From JAENVT01 sp031370745 (GTDB taxonomy: Bacteria > Actinomycetota > Acidimicrobiia > Acidimicrobiales > Ilumatobacteraceae), in the NCBI GenBank assembly GCA_031370745.1, contig JANMQX010000189.1, positions 1 to 6,041 on the forward strand: a stretch of DNA of 6,041 bases, given 5' to 3'. Below the pieces are notes generated by a model that had not been told where the DNA came from, did not search any database, and was given only the letters and a program-made list of their open reading frames with translations. The position numbers were made by a program, and so were the translations under genes. Every line of letters starts with the position of its first letter. The stretch's first letter is position 1. Of the stretch, positions 5,729-6,041 are shown one piece after another.

Positions 5729-6041
5729 ATGGCGGTGCTGCGCTCGATGACGTGGTCGGCAATGGACGAAGCAGCGCGCCGAGCCTTGTGCGCTCGTGGC
5801 CTCGAAGCCATCTTCGACGACGATCTGAAGGCCGCCATCGGTCGGATCATCGACGACGTGCGAGCTCACGGCGACGTGGCGGTCTGCCGCGCCCTGAAGG
5901 ACTTCGATCACGTTTCGCTGGAGCCCCATCAGCTGCGCGCCACTTCCGACGAGATCGGCAATGCAACGGTCTCCTCTGACCTCGACGAAGCGATCGACGA
6001 CGCGATCGCACACCTGCGGGCCTTCAACGAACAGCTGATGC
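5729..6041 (+). CDS. hisD: Histidinol dehydrogenase family protein, 3' partial
   Basis: The frame from ATG 5729 runs open to the window edge, giving 104 complete codons. The visible part matches the HisD N-terminus: a lead-in helix, then IGRIIDDVRAHGDVAVCRALKDFDHVSL (37-64 region), where the pattern I-x-D-V-R-x-x-G-D-x-A-V followed by FD-x-V is characteristic, and then a helical stretch ending DDAIAHLRAFNEQLM (90-104). HisD oxidises L-histidinol to L-histidine with two NAD in the last two steps of histidine synthesis, using a zinc site that lies beyond this window. The start could also be ATG 5747 or 5762; 5729 is favoured by the TACCCT box 8 nt upstream, and no Shine-Dalgarno helps. HisD paralogues with other substrates exist (for example sulfopropanediol-type dehydrogenases). 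The lead-in, MTWSAMDEAARRAL, is not one I can tie firmly to canonical HisD, so a paralogue is possible. Confidence 0.8.
   Translation, partial: MAVLRSMTWSAMDEAARRALCARGLEAIFDDDLKAAIGRIIDDVRAHGDVAVCRALKDFDHVSLEPHQLRATSDEIGNATVSSDLDEAIDDAIAHLRAFNEQLM

Noticed and set aside
4614..5750. Long open frame on the + strand antisense to purA (about 378 codons)
   Set aside because: It mirrors the purA codons in GC-rich DNA, has no recognisable domain, and its sequence is explained by codon bias of the real gene.
1..6041. Mobile element, CRISPR array, tRNA or toxin-antitoxin pair
   Set aside because: No transposase motifs, terminal repeats, regularly spaced repeats, cloverleaf sequence or paired small genes were seen. 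The small basic protein stands alone and does not look like a toxin or antitoxin.

Overview
The window is about 6 kb of GC-rich, tightly packed chromosomal DNA from what looks like an actinobacterium. The base composition, GTG start, TANNNT -10 boxes directly upstream of start codons, and protein style all fit Actinomycetota. From memory, the thioesterase, PyrE, PurA and small basic protein most resemble the Acidimicrobiia (Ilumatobacter-like marine or soil lineages), but this genus-level guess is low confidence. I see no mobile elements, tRNA, rRNA or CRISPR.

Layout from left to right: (1) the 3' part of a LarA-type (nickel-pincer lactate racemase superfamily) gene on the + strand, truncated by the window edge; (2) a 183-bp convergent intergenic region containing several short perfect inverted repeats, probably a bidirectional terminator zone; (3) a minus-strand pair, a TesB-type acyl-CoA thioesterase followed by pyrE, with reading frames overlapping by 11 bp; (4) a short AT-rich divergent promoter region; (5) a + strand gene for a 137-residue basic, partly coiled-coil protein of unknown function, probably translated from a leaderless mRNA; (6) a minus-strand purA-purB pair joined by a 4-bp GTGA stop/start overlap; (7) a 65-bp divergent intergenic region; (8) the 5' end of a histidinol dehydrogenase (hisD-family) gene on the + strand, cut by the right edge.

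Functionally this is mostly housekeeping nucleotide metabolism. PurA and PurB are the two enzymes that convert IMP to AMP (PurB also acts earlier in de novo IMP synthesis), and PyrE makes OMP in UMP synthesis. PRPP links PyrE to the purine and histidine pathways. The thioesterase, the LarA-like enzyme and the small basic protein have no obvious pathway link to these genes. No clearly new multi-gene system is visible. The items most worth a second look are the small basic protein with its leaderless divergent promoter, the LarA-like enzyme of unknown substrate, and sequence oddities in PurA and the thioesterase.
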